A stretch of 60,346 nucleotides of DNA from Desulfobulbus sp. (GTDB taxonomy: Bacteria > Desulfobacterota > Desulfobulbia > Desulfobulbales > Desulfobulbaceae), in assembly GCA_009780825.1 (NCBI GenBank), contig WQZH01000012.1, positions 1 through 60,346 of the forward strand, written 5' to 3'. A model generated the notes under the pieces. The model was given only the letters and a program-made list of their open reading frames with translations. It did no database searches and was not told the DNA's origin. The position numbers were made by a program, and so were the translations under genes. Positions 8,759 to 17,517 of this stretch are shown piece after piece; position 1 is the first letter of the stretch, and the number at the start of each line of letters is the position of its first letter.

Positions 8759-9790
8759 ATGAACGCGTATCAAGAACGAAAAGACGTCCTCCGGCAACGG
8801 CCAGCCACATGGCTGGTGACCGGCGTGGCGGGCTTCATCGGCTCGAACCTTCTGGAAACCCTGCTTGCCTTGGGACAGCGGGTTGTCGGGCTGGATAACT
8901 TCGCCACCGGTCATCAGCACAACCTCGATGAGGTCGAAGGCCGGGTGGGAGCCGAGGCATGGCTGCGGTTCCGGTTCCTGCGCGGCGATATCCGTGATTT
9001 GGCGATCTGCCGCGAGGCATGCGCCGATGTCGACTATGTCCTGCATCAGGCGGCACTCGGTTCGGTCCCCCGTTCCATCGAAGACCCGCTCACCACCAAC
9101 GGGGCCAACATCACCGGCTTCGTCAATATGTTGGTGGCGGCGCGGGATGCGCGCGTGCGGCGGATGGTCTACGCGGCTTCCAGCTCGACCTACGGCGATC
9201 ATCCCGGGTTGCCCAAAGTGGAGGAGCGGATCGGCAATCCGCTCTCGCCGTATGCGGTGACCAAACTGGTCAACGAGCTGTATGCCGGCGTTTTTGCCCG
9301 CGCCTATGGGTTCAAAACCATTGGCTTGCGCTATTTCAACATCTTTGGCCCGCGCCAAGATCCGGCAGGCGCCTATGCGGCGGTGATCCCCAAATGGTTT
9401 GCCGGGCTGTTGCAAAACGAGTCGGTGTTCATCAATGGCGATGGGGAGACCAGCCGCGACTTCTGCTTCATCGATAACTGCGTGCAGGCCAACATCCTGG
9501 CCGCAACCGCAGAGAACGAGGCTGCCAACCAAGTGTACAATGTGGCTTTCGGTGAACGGACTACGCTCAACGAACTGTTTCACCTTATCCGGGAGCGGGT
9601 GGCCGCCAAGTTGCCGTCTGCCGCAGCAGCGGAACCGGTGCATCGCGATTTTCGGGCTGGCGACGTCCGTCACTCTCTGGCCGACATTGGCAAGGCAGCC
9701 CGATTATTGGGCTATCGGCCGGAATATTCGGTCCGCGCCGGACTGGATCAAGCCGCAGGGTGGTCTATCAACCGTTTTGCAGGGAGATAG
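8759..9790 (+). CDS. NAD-dependent nucleotide-sugar epimerase (WbpP/UDP-GlcNAc 4-epimerase-like)
   Basis: An extended short-chain dehydrogenase of 343 residues. It has the Rossmann motif [14 protein letters not shown], the nucleotide-sugar epimerase segment [16 protein letters not shown], the catalytic Ser region AASSSTYGD and the YAVTK (Tyr-x3-Lys) pair. The GHQHNLDEV segment is closest to UDP-N-acetylglucosamine 4-epimerases of the WbpP/TviC type, which supply sugars for surface polysaccharides; exact substrate is inferred. The ATG at 8759 has GGAAG eight bases upstream; an ATG at 8744 is in frame but has no such site. No other polysaccharide gene is adjacent. Confidence 0.87.
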   Translation: MNAYQERKDVLRQRPATWLVTGVAGFIGSNLLETLLALGQRVVGLDNFATGHQHNLDEVEGRVGAEAWLRFRFLRGDIRDLAICREACADVDYVLHQAALGSVPRSIEDPLTTNGANITGFVNMLVAARDARVRRMVYAASSSTYGDHPGLPKVEERIGNPLSPYAVTKLVNELYAGVFARAYGFKTIGLRYFNIFGPRQDPAGAYAAVIPKWFAGLLQNESVFINGDGETSRDFCFIDNCVQANILAATAENEAANQVYNVAFGERTTLNELFHLIRERVAAKLPSAAAAEPVHRDFRAGDVRHSLADIGKAARLLGYRPEYSVRAGLDQAAGWSINRFAGR

Positions 9791-9860
9791 ATGATCTCTG
9801 GAGGCAAGGACCCCTTGCCGGTCCATCATGACGGCAAAAGAATGGCCATGAGGAGCGCAG

Positions 9861-10955
9861 ATGTCCAGCACGCTGGGAACACTCTTTAAAGTCACCACGT
9901 TTGGCGAGTCGCATGGCAAGGGAGTGGGCGCCATTGTCGATGGCTGTCCACCAGGCATGGCTCTGACCGAGGCGGATATCCAACCACAGCTTTCCCGGCG
10001 GCGGCCGGGACAATCCGACCTCGCCACCCCTCGTCAGGAAACCGACCAGGTGGTCATCTATTCCGGCACCGAATCCGGCCGGACCTTGGGTACCCCGATC
10101 ATGCTGTTGATCAACAATAAGGATCAACGGCCACGGGATTACAGCGAGATGAGCCGCATTCCCAGGCCATCCCATGCCGATTTTACCTACCAGATGAAAT
10201 ATGGCATCCGCGCCTCCAGCGGCGGCGGTCGGTCCAGCGCCCGCGAGACCATCGGCCGGGTAGCTGCCGGCGCTATTGCCGAGAAATGGCTGCGCGAGAC
10301 CTACGGGACCGAGATTGTGGCCTGGGTGAGCGCGGTCGGTGACATCGAGAGCCCGGAAATGGATATCGAGCGGATCACTCGGGCCGAGGTCGACAGGCAG
10401 ATCGTCCGCTGCCCCGATTCCGCCGCCTCAGGACGAATGGAGGCGCTGATCAGGGAAGTGCTGGCGGCCAAGGATTCCATCGGCGGCATTCTGACCTGCG
10501 TCTGCCGCAATGTGCCTGTCGGACTGGGGGAACCGGTGTTCGATAAACTGGAGGCTCGTCTGGCTCAGGCCATGCTGTCGCTCCCTGCCACCAAGGGATT
10601 CGAGATCGGTTCCGGTTTTGCCGGTACCCGCATGCGCGGCAGCCGACACAACGATCTTTTTGTCCGTAAAGCGGATCGGTTGGGAACGAAGACCAACTAC
10701 AGCGGCGGCGTGCAGGGCGGCATCAGCAACGGCGAACCCGTGGTCTTTCGTGTGGCCTTCAAGCCGGTGGCCACCATCGGTCTGGATCAGGAAACCGTTG
10801 ATTTCGACGGCGATTCTGTCACGCTGGCGGCGAAGGGGCGCCACGATCCCTGCGTGGTGCCCAGGGCCGCGCCGATCGTCGAAGCCATGGCCGCCCTGGT
10901 TCTCGCCGACATGGCCCTGCGACAGCATGTCCGGCAGCCAGTTGCTTCACCATGA
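9861..10955 (+). CDS. aroC: Chorismate synthase
   Basis: A 364-residue chorismate synthase, the last shikimate-pathway step (EPSP to chorismate, needing reduced FMN). Signatures seen are [19 protein letters not shown] at the N-terminus, the Arg-rich [18 protein letters not shown], the [21 protein letters not shown] block, and the C-terminal [20 protein letters not shown]. Length is normal. The start has AGGAGCGCAG directly upstream. Its stop overlaps the start of the response-regulator cyclase gene by four bases (ATGA), so the two are probably translated together although their functions are unrelated. Confidence 0.97.
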   Translation: MSSTLGTLFKVTTFGESHGKGVGAIVDGCPPGMALTEADIQPQLSRRRPGQSDLATPRQETDQVVIYSGTESGRTLGTPIMLLINNKDQRPRDYSEMSRIPRPSHADFTYQMKYGIRASSGGGRSSARETIGRVAAGAIAEKWLRETYGTEIVAWVSAVGDIESPEMDIERITRAEVDRQIVRCPDSAASGRMEALIREVLAAKDSIGGILTCVCRNVPVGLGEPVFDKLEARLAQAMLSLPATKGFEIGSGFAGTRMRGSRHNDLFVRKADRLGTKTNYSGGVQGGISNGEPVVFRVAFKPVATIGLDQETVDFDGDSVTLAAKGRHDPCVVPRAAPIVEAMAALVLADMALRQHVRQPVASP

Positions 10956-12049
10956 TGAATAACGCCATGACAGAAGATTTATCCACCACCATCCTGGTTG
11001 TCGAGGATTCTCCGATCAATCAACGGGTTCTGCACAATCTCCTGGAGAATGCGGGCTTTACCGTGCAGGTCGCCGGGAATGGCAGGGAAGCCCTGGGGCA
11101 GATTTCCCGGCAACTACCCGACCTGATCCTGCTCGATATCGTGATGCCGGAAATGGACGGGCTGTCACTGTGCCATCAACTGAATGGGCAGAAGGCAACC
11201 CGCGATATCCCGATCATCTTCATTTCGGCGCTCGATAACACCGCTGACAAGCTGAGCGGTTTTGCCGCGGGCGGCGTCGATTACATTACCAAGCCTTTTC
11301 ACCCGGCCGAGATTCTGGCGAGGATCGGCACCCACCTCAAAATCCGCCGGTTGCAGCAGCAGTTGGCAGAAAAGAATCTCCAGCTCGAGCAGGAAAAACA
11401 GAAATCTGAGGCATTGCTGCTCAACGTCCTGCCGGTGCAGATCGCCGCCGAGCTGATGGAAACCGGCAAATGTTCTCCCCAATGTTTTGCCAATGTGGCG
11501 GTCTGTTTCGTTGATATCGTTCAGTTCACGGCCGCCTCCGCCATCTTGGCTCCCGAGGTGCTCATCAATGAACTCAACGACTTGTTCACCGCCTTCGACC
11601 AGATCATCGAAGCACATCACTGCGAGCGGATGAAAACCATCGGCGATGCATACCTCTTTGTCAGCGGCATGCCTGAATCAAACGGCAGTCATGTCAGCAA
11701 TGCGGCTGCGGCTGCGGTGGAGATGGTGGACTGCGTCCATGAGCGCAATCGCGCCGGCCGGAATTGGCAGGTACGGATCGGCCTCCACACCGGTCCGGTG
11801 GTGGGGGGCATCGTGGGGACGAAAAAATATCTCTACGACATCTTTGGCGACACGGTCAACGTCGCCGCCCGCTTGCAGACCTTGTCCGAACCGATGCGGA
11901 TCAATGTTTCCGCCAGGGTCTACAATCAGTTGCGGGACCAATTTGTGTTTTCCCGTTTGCTGAAGGTGGAGATGAAAGGGAAGGGCATGCAGTCCACCTA
12001 TTTCCTCGAGGGACGGCAACCCGCCTTTCCTTCAGCCCTTCCTCTTTGA
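10952..12049 (+). CDS. Response regulator with class III adenylyl cyclase output domain
   Basis: A 365-residue two-domain signalling protein. Residues ~15-130 are a receiver domain with the acidic pair VEDS, the phospho-acceptor Asp62 in [11 protein letters not shown] and the conserved Lys in [12 protein letters not shown] coiled-coil linker ([20 protein letters not shown]) leads to a class III nucleotide cyclase at ~175-355. Metal-binding Asp residues are in [10 protein letters not shown] and KTIGDAY. The purine-selecting pair appears to be Lys (RMKTIGDAY) and Asp ([10 protein letters not shown]), which favours ATP, and the transition-state residues are in VNVAARLQ. So it probably makes cAMP under control of an unlinked histidine kinase. 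No kinase lies beside it. Confidence 0.9.
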   Translation: MMNNAMTEDLSTTILVVEDSPINQRVLHNLLENAGFTVQVAGNGREALGQISRQLPDLILLDIVMPEMDGLSLCHQLNGQKATRDIPIIFISALDNTADKLSGFAAGGVDYITKPFHPAEILARIGTHLKIRRLQQQLAEKNLQLEQEKQKSEALLLNVLPVQIAAELMETGKCSPQCFANVAVCFVDIVQFTAASAILAPEVLINELNDLFTAFDQIIEAHHCERMKTIGDAYLFVSGMPESNGSHVSNAAAAAVEMVDCVHERNRAGRNWQVRIGLHTGPVVGGIVGTKKYLYDIFGDTVNVAARLQTLSEPMRINVSARVYNQLRDQFVFSRLLKVEMKGKGMQSTYFLEGRQPAFPSALPL

Positions 12050-12140
12050 GGCCGCGCCTGTTCAAAGGTCACGGCATGTTGCCCCGACTCCTTTCCTCGA
12101 CCCTGCGTCATGAGATGTCGGCCTGTCCGGAGGTGCGCGG

Positions 12141-13742
12141 GTGAGTACCGTGTGGACCATCGCCGATCTCATCGATTTTCATTATTTTTCCCGGATTGAC
12201 GAAGAATTGCGCCGCACGGAAGGCGAAGCGGCGCTGGCCGAGCGCGACCGGATGATGTACCTCGCCGGGATCGAGCCGCAGTTGGGCAAGACCGGTCCTG
12301 TTGTTCCCCGGATTCTGGTGCGGAAATGGTTGACCATGCGACGCCGGCAGTACCGACGGGAACAAGCCGCCGAGGAGACGCCGCTGCCCGGAACCGTGTG
12401 GAAGGAGCTGAGCGGGCTGTGCCGTTGTCTGGTCTTTTTGTGCGGCCTTTGCGTCGGTGTCGGTGGCGCTGGCTCTCTACTCATCTACGCCGGGACAACT
12501 CCGCTCAACGTGGCGGTCTATTTCGGTCTGTTCGTGCTCCTGCAGATGGGGATACTGACCCTGCAAGGAGTGGTGTTCGGCTATCGGCGACTGCGGCGGC
12601 TGTCCATGGAAACGTCGGTGGTCTATCTCTTCCTGGGCCGGATGCTGATGCGTGGGCTGGACGCAATCCGCCGACGATTGCAACCGACGCTGACCGGCCG
12701 CCAACGCCTCGATCTGGCGGCCATCTCCGGAGGCATCCATCAACGCAAGGAACTGGCGGCGTTGTTGATCTGGCCGGCTTTTGCCCTGGTGCAGTTGGGC
12801 GGCGTCGGCTTCAATCTGGGCGTGATTGGCGCGACTTTGGCCAAGGTGACCTTTGCCGATATCGCCTTTGCCTGGCAGTCGAGCCTGCAACTCTCCACCG
12901 AGCTGGTGGCCGGTCTGGTGCAGTGGATTGCCCTGCCCTGGTCGTGGTGGTTGCCCCAGGCGGTCCTGACGCCGGCGCAGATCCAGGGCAGCCAGATGAT
13001 ACTGAAGGAGGGAATCGTCCATTTGCAGACCGTCAATCTGGTTGCCTGGTGGCCTTTCCTCTGCTGCGCGGTGCTGATGTACGGCCTGCTGCCCCGTTGC
13101 CTGCTGTTGATCCTGGGGGTGACCCGGCAGCGGCGAACATTGGCGCAACTCAACTTTGCCGCCTTGGAGTTCCGGTCGCTGGTGCAACGGATGACCACGC
13201 CTCGGATCGATACCAACGGCCTCCGCCCAGAAGGGCAGCCTGGATCTGCCCAGACCGTGCCCGGATCGGTGGCCGCTGATCCAGCCTGTTTGCGGTCGAA
13301 GGCGGTGCCGTCCCCTCAAGAAGGACGATGGGCCCTGTTGATTCCGGACGAACTGGACGAGGACTCCCAGCAGGCCGCACTGGTTGCGCAATTACGTGCG
13401 GAATTCAGTGCGGCTCCCGAATGTGTGCGCCACAGTGTGCCCGGTATGACCGACTCGGAAATTCTGGCGCCGCTGACAGCGGCGGCCGATACCGCGCCTT
13501 TGGCGGATGTGCTGGTGCTGTACGAGGCTTGGCAGCCACCGCTGAAGGAAACGGAAAGGTTCGTCTGCCATGTGCGCGAACAGGTTGGCAGCCAAATACC
13601 GATCACCATCCTCCTGATCGGCCGGCCCACATCCCAGACCGTGCTGACGCCGGTTGATCCGGAACATCTGCAGATCTGGAGCCGGAAGATGCGGGCCTTG
13701 GGCGATCCACACCTTTCGGTCCGACCGCTGGTCCGCCCATGA
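12141..13742 (+). CDS. DUF2868 domain membrane protein
   Basis: A 533-residue membrane protein of the DUF2868 family, function unknown. The N-terminal ~90 residues are charged. Hydrophobic segments follow near residues 95-115 and 120-140, then a pair around 205-235, and another near 295-320, before a soluble C-terminal region. The start is the GTG at 12141, preceded by GGAGGTGCG. It overlaps the next gene by ATGA at 13739-13742. DUF2868 and DUF3482 genes are commonly found as this adjacent pair, which suggests that the membrane protein and the GTPase work together. Confidence 0.85.
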   Translation: MSTVWTIADLIDFHYFSRIDEELRRTEGEAALAERDRMMYLAGIEPQLGKTGPVVPRILVRKWLTMRRRQYRREQAAEETPLPGTVWKELSGLCRCLVFLCGLCVGVGGAGSLLIYAGTTPLNVAVYFGLFVLLQMGILTLQGVVFGYRRLRRLSMETSVVYLFLGRMLMRGLDAIRRRLQPTLTGRQRLDLAAISGGIHQRKELAALLIWPAFALVQLGGVGFNLGVIGATLAKVTFADIAFAWQSSLQLSTELVAGLVQWIALPWSWWLPQAVLTPAQIQGSQMILKEGIVHLQTVNLVAWWPFLCCAVLMYGLLPRCLLLILGVTRQRRTLAQLNFAALEFRSLVQRMTTPRIDTNGLRPEGQPGSAQTVPGSVAADPACLRSKAVPSPQEGRWALLIPDELDEDSQQAALVAQLRAEFSAAPECVRHSVPGMTDSEILAPLTAAADTAPLADVLVLYEAWQPPLKETERFVCHVREQVGSQIPITILLIGRPTSQTVLTPVDPEHLQIWSRKMRALGDPHLSVRPLVRP

Positions 13743-15190
13743 AGTCCACTGTGCCCGAATTTGCCATCATCGGCCATCCCAACGAAGGGAAATCCTCGGT
13801 GCTTTCTACCCTGGCCGAGGATGATTCGGTCCGGGTGAGTCCCATTCCTGGTGAGACCGTGGTCTGCCAGACGTTCCCGGTGCGGATTGACGGCCGGGAG
13901 ATCATTCGTTTCATCGATACCCCGGGATTTCAGAATCCGCGCCAGACCCTGCAATGGCTCAAAGATTACCAGGGGCCGGAAGACGGCATGCTTGCGGCCT
14001 TCATTGCCGCCCATCGGGATGCCCTAGCCTTTCAGGACGATTGCGAACTGCTTGGACCAGTGGCCGGGGGAGCTGGGGTGATCTTCGTGGTCGATGGATC
14101 GCGGCCTCTGCGCCATGTTGACCGGGCCGAGATGGAGATTCTCCGCTTGAGCGGTGTCCCCCGGATGGCGGTGATCAATTGCAAGGAGGAAGAAACCCGT
14201 TTTCTCGACCAGTGGCAGAACGAATTCCGTAAGCATTTCAACGCGATCCGGCTGTTTAACTCCTGCCGGGCCAACTATAGTCAGCGGATCGAGTTGCTGG
14301 AGAGCCTCAAGGCCATCGACCAGCGGCTTGCTCCGGTGCTCCAGGCCGTGATCGAGGCCTTCCAGGAGGACTGGGAGATGCGCAACCAACAGGCTGCCGC
14401 GCTCCTGGCCGGGTTCCTCCAGGATGTCCTGGCCTACCGGCAAAGCGTGCCTTGCGCCCCCCAAGATGAACAACTGCGTCGACAGGAATTGCACCGGGCG
14501 TACTGCGCCTATGCCGTCTCTCGCGAACGCCAGGTCCAGGAGGAGATCCGCAGCCTGTTTAAACACAATATCTTCAACCTGGATGTGCCGCCGCAGTCGA
14601 TTTTGCAGGAGGATCTGTTCAGCCGGAAGACCTGGGAATTCCTCGGGTTGAGTGAGTGGCAGATCATCGTGGCCGGGGCCTTGGGCGGAGCGGTCTTGGG
14701 GGTGGGTATCGATGCCGCCACCATCGGCAGCTCGTTCGGTCTGTTTTCGGCGGTCGGCGGTTTGATCGGTGCCGGCGCCACCGCCCTGAAAGGCAAGGAG
14801 ATCCTTTCCGGGGCCCGGATTTTGGGCATGCGTATGGGCGGCGATCAGTTACAGGTGGGTCCGGTCACCAACATACAGCTGCTCTATATCTTGCTCGACC
14901 GGGGGTTACTCTTTTACGCCAGCGTGATCAACTGGGCGCACGGCCGCCGCGATTATGAGCGCGCCACAGCCCACCCAATCCCTGTGGCGACGGGCAAAGG
15001 CGGCTTCACCAGCCGTTGGCACAGGGAGCAGCGGGCGATCTGCGACCGTTTTTTCCAGGCAGTGCGGCGGGGTCACGAAGGCGAGCTGGAAGAAGCATCG
15101 GTGGCCCTGCAAGATCTGCTCCGCGATCAATTTGCCGCCATCGCCGAGGACCGTTTCCTGGCCGACAAGACCGGCGACGAGCCATCCTGA
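13739..15190 (+). CDS. DUF3482 domain Era-like GTPase
   Basis: A 483-residue protein with an N-terminal GTPase domain and a DUF3482 C-terminal part. The P-loop is GHPNEGKSSVLSTL (residues ~9-22), the G3 motif is FIDTPG, and a VFVVDGS-like strand follows. The usual NKxD (G4) is degenerate: INCKEEE is the best candidate. Around residues 310-345 there is a Gly/Ala-rich hydrophobic hairpin (LGGAVLGVGIDAATIG, GGLIGAGATALKG) that could insert in the membrane. Function is unknown. It is translationally coupled to the DUF2868 gene. Confidence 0.87.
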   Translation: MKSTVPEFAIIGHPNEGKSSVLSTLAEDDSVRVSPIPGETVVCQTFPVRIDGREIIRFIDTPGFQNPRQTLQWLKDYQGPEDGMLAAFIAAHRDALAFQDDCELLGPVAGGAGVIFVVDGSRPLRHVDRAEMEILRLSGVPRMAVINCKEEETRFLDQWQNEFRKHFNAIRLFNSCRANYSQRIELLESLKAIDQRLAPVLQAVIEAFQEDWEMRNQQAAALLAGFLQDVLAYRQSVPCAPQDEQLRRQELHRAYCAYAVSRERQVQEEIRSLFKHNIFNLDVPPQSILQEDLFSRKTWEFLGLSEWQIIVAGALGGAVLGVGIDAATIGSSFGLFSAVGGLIGAGATALKGKEILSGARILGMRMGGDQLQVGPVTNIQLLYILLDRGLLFYASVINWAHGRRDYERATAHPIPVATGKGGFTSRWHREQRAICDRFFQAVRRGHEGELEEASVALQDLLRDQFAAIAEDRFLADKTGDEPS

Positions 15191-15283
15191 GCATGTGCGG
15201 GTCGCTTCGTCTTCTGATAATCAACAAATTATATTTTAAGCCCCCGCAGACTATTGCATCGATTTTTCAAGAAACCTTTCAGG

Positions 15284-15928
15284 TTATGATGCCTCGACGA
15301 TTTTACCGTTTGTCAATACGATAACATTATCCGTTAATGTGAGGATTTCTTGCAAAGAATGGCTTACATACAAAATAGGGATGCCCAAACGCATGTTCAG
15401 TTTTTTGATAAATGGCAGCATCTCATCTTTTCTGGCATCATCTAAAGATGCAAGAGGTTCATCCATGAGGAGGATGTCAGGATTTGAAAGAACTGCCCTG
15501 CCAAAAGCCACCCGCTGTTTTTCTCCACCTGATAAGGTGTTAGGTTTCCTTGACAAAAGATGTTGTATGTCGAGCAGATTGACTATTTGTTTAAAAGTGA
15601 CGTTATCATCGCCTGATTGGTTACGGTGTCGCCCGTAAAGCAAATTTCCTCTGACGGACAAATGCGGGAACAATAAGCCATCCTGAAACACATAGCCGAC
15701 CTTTCTTTTTTCGGGGGGGAGATTGATGCCGTGCGCGGAATCAAACAGCCATCGCCCGCGTATGAAAATACTGCCCTTATCAGGTTTTTTCAGGCCAGCC
15801 ACCATATTGATGATGGAACTCTTCCCGGCTCCAGACGGGCCGAACAACGCAGTAATACCGTTTTCATCGCTTGAGAACGCCACATCAATACAGCACGTCC
15901 CCTGTCGGCGCTGCAATGTAACACGCAT
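15284..15928 (-). CDS. modC: Molybdate ABC transporter ATP-binding protein, short form
   Basis: A 214-residue ABC ATPase with Walker A GPSGAGKSS, Q-loop VFQDGLLFPHLS, signature LSGGEKQRVAFGRA, Walker B ILLMDEPLASLDD and a switch His in YVSHSLQEI. It would power molybdate (or tungstate) import with ModB and ModA. Classical ModC is about 350 residues with a C-terminal mop/TOBE oxyanion-binding domain. Here the protein stops soon after the ATPase core, so that regulatory domain is absent. The gene follows modB with a 3-base gap. Base composition is visibly more AT-rich than the neighbours. Confidence 0.88.
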   Translation of the reverse strand: MRVTLQRRQGTCCIDVAFSSDENGITALFGPSGAGKSSIINMVAGLKKPDKGSIFIRGRWLFDSAHGINLPPEKRKVGYVFQDGLLFPHLSVRGNLLYGRHRNQSGDDNVTFKQIVNLLDIQHLLSRKPNTLSGGEKQRVAFGRAVLSNPDILLMDEPLASLDDARKDEMLPFIKKLNMRLGIPILYVSHSLQEILTLTDNVIVLTNGKIVEAS

Positions 15929-15931
15929 ACC

Positions 15932-16627
15932 TTATCCTTCAACATGCCGCCTGAAGTATGTTTCCAACAAATTTGCTCCCATCAGGGCGAGCAGGGCAAT
16001 GACGATGGCTATGCAGCACAAGCGCATGGCCGCTGCTTCACCGTTTGGAACTTGCGTCATGGAATAGAGCGCAAGGGGAAGAGTTTGTGTTTGACCGGGA
16101 ATATTGGAAACAAAAGTGATTGTCGCACCGAACTCTCCCAAACTTCGGGCAAAGGCCAACACCATTCCAGCAACAATGCCCGGTATGGATAGCGGAAGCG
16201 TGATAGTACAAAAAACGCGCCACGACCCAGCCCCGAGGGTACGCGCGGCCATTTCCAGTCTTGTATCCACAGCGTCGAGAGAAAGCCGTACTGTGCGCAC
16301 AAGAAGAGGAAAAGCCATGATAGCCGAAGCGGCCACGGCACCTTTCCAGGTAAAAGCAATACTTATCCCGAGGTATTCATGCAGCATTTTCCCTATAAGC
16401 CCATTACGCCCCAATGCCACCAACAAAAGGTAGCCGATGACCACCGGCGGCAGCACCAGTGGCAGATGCAACAGCCCATCTAACAGGCTTTTGCCGGGAA
16501 AGTCCAAACGGGTAAGCACCCAAGCCAGCATCACTCCAAAAGGAAGGCTGCACAGCACCGCCCAAAAAGCCACTTTCAGACTGAGCAGAAGCGCGTCCAT
16601 CTCAACCGGGCTTAACGGAGAAGGCAT
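15932..16627 (-). CDS. modB: Molybdate ABC transporter permease
   Basis: A 231-residue inner-membrane permease with about five to six hydrophobic helices. It carries the EAA-type coupling loop AARTLGAGSWRVFCTITLPLS (split across ~20 residues) and the terminal FARSLGEFGATITFVSN block typical of ModB. It forms the membrane channel for molybdate or tungstate. The start ATG overlaps the modA stop by one base (TAATG), and modC follows at once. Confidence 0.93.
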   Translation of the reverse strand: MPSPLSPVEMDALLLSLKVAFWAVLCSLPFGVMLAWVLTRLDFPGKSLLDGLLHLPLVLPPVVIGYLLLVALGRNGLIGKMLHEYLGISIAFTWKGAVAASAIMAFPLLVRTVRLSLDAVDTRLEMAARTLGAGSWRVFCTITLPLSIPGIVAGMVLAFARSLGEFGATITFVSNIPGQTQTLPLALYSMTQVPNGEAAAMRLCCIAIVIALLALMGANLLETYFRRHVEG

Positions 16628-17400
16628 TATTTGACCTCAAATCCATACTTAGCCCAGATTTCCTTTGCTTGAGGCGTACTCAGGAATTTGATGAAAGCCC
16701 GCGCGGCGTTGCTGTTAGGTGTTTTTACCGCCGCAACCGGATAGTCAATATTCGGGTGGCTGTCCTTGGGAAAGGTGCCGACAATGCGCACTTTATCCGA
16801 AATAACAGCATCGCTGGCGTACACGATGCCCAAGGGCGACTCCGCGCGTTCGACAAAAGCCAATCCCGCCCTGACGTCTTTCGCGGGGGCTATTCTATTT
16901 GCTACCTGCGGCCATAATTTCAGATGTTCCAATGCCGCCTTGGCATATATGCCCACAGGCACATGAGCGGGATCGCCAACCGAAAGCAGGCCGTCTTTGC
17001 CAAGCATGGCAGCCAGGTCAAGCTGCGGTGATACGGTGATGGATTGCACTGCACTTGACGCGGGAACAATAAAAACGATCCGGTTACCCAAAAGGTCCGA
17101 ACGGCTCTCAGCTTCCAGCAGTTTTTTCCCCTCTAGGTAATCCATCCACTCCGCGTTGGCTGAAAGGAAGACATCAGCCGGCGCGCCATTTTCTATCTGT
17201 TTAGCCAAGGTTGATGATGATGCGAATGAAAGCGCCACGTTGCCCTTCCCTCCGGCTTCATAGTTCTTGGCGATCTCAGTGAGCGCATTAGTCGTTGAAG
17301 CAGCAGCAAAAACAGTTAGATTTGCTGCCCTTGCCTGAGCAACTCCCGCACACAACACGATACCGACCGCAATGCCTAACGCTTTGAGTATATGGGACAT
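16627..17400 (-). CDS. modA: Molybdate ABC transporter periplasmic binding protein
   Basis: A 257-residue substrate-binding protein with a signal peptide (MSHILKALGIAVGIVLCAGVAQA). Oxyanion-contacting segments are seen as FAAASTTNALTEIA, SSTLAKQIENGAPADVFLSA, GDPAHVPVGIYAK and GIVYASDA. It captures molybdate or tungstate in the periplasm for ModBC. The ATG at 17400 is preferred because GGAGGTGG sits at 17403-17410; the frame is open from 17412. It is the first gene of modABC and is divergent from the HTH-PBP regulator. Confidence 0.94.
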   Translation of the reverse strand: MSHILKALGIAVGIVLCAGVAQARAANLTVFAAASTTNALTEIAKNYEAGGKGNVALSFASSSTLAKQIENGAPADVFLSANAEWMDYLEGKKLLEAESRSDLLGNRIVFIVPASSAVQSITVSPQLDLAAMLGKDGLLSVGDPAHVPVGIYAKAALEHLKLWPQVANRIAPAKDVRAGLAFVERAESPLGIVYASDAVISDKVRIVGTFPKDSHPNIDYPVAAVKTPNSNAARAFIKFLSTPQAKEIWAKYGFEVK

Positions 17401-17423
17401 AACCACCTCCAAATAAAATTTTG

Positions 17424-17437
17424 ACGTGTATACACGT
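17424..17437. promoter_or_regulatory. 14-bp perfect palindrome, probable operator
   Basis: ACGTGTATACACGT is a perfect 14-base palindrome between modA and the divergent regulator gene. It sits just downstream of the predicted modABC transcription start, the usual place for a repressor site. It probably binds the adjacent HTH regulator; this is an inference. Confidence 0.55.
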
Positions 17438-17446
17438 TATTGTTTG

Positions 17447-17475
17447 TTTGTAGATCCTGTGGTACATATTGTCAA
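17447..17475 (-). promoter_or_regulatory. Predicted modABC promoter
   Basis: On the minus strand TTGACA (17475-17470), a 17-base spacer, then TACAAA (17452-17447). The -35 hexamer is perfect. Transcription would start near 17440, directly beside the palindrome at 17424-17437. Confidence 0.45.
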
Positions 17476-17490
17476 CTACATATTGTCAAC
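17463..17490. repeat. Two tandem 14-bp direct repeats
   Basis: TACATATTGTCAAC occurs twice back to back (17463-17476 and 17477-17490). On the minus strand each copy contains a TTGACA hexamer, so the duplication also duplicates the modABC -35 box. It could be a binding site for a regulator or a recent slippage duplication. Confidence 0.8.
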
Positions 17491-17517
17491 GCAGCCGATG
17501 CTTGCCCGGAGGATTGT

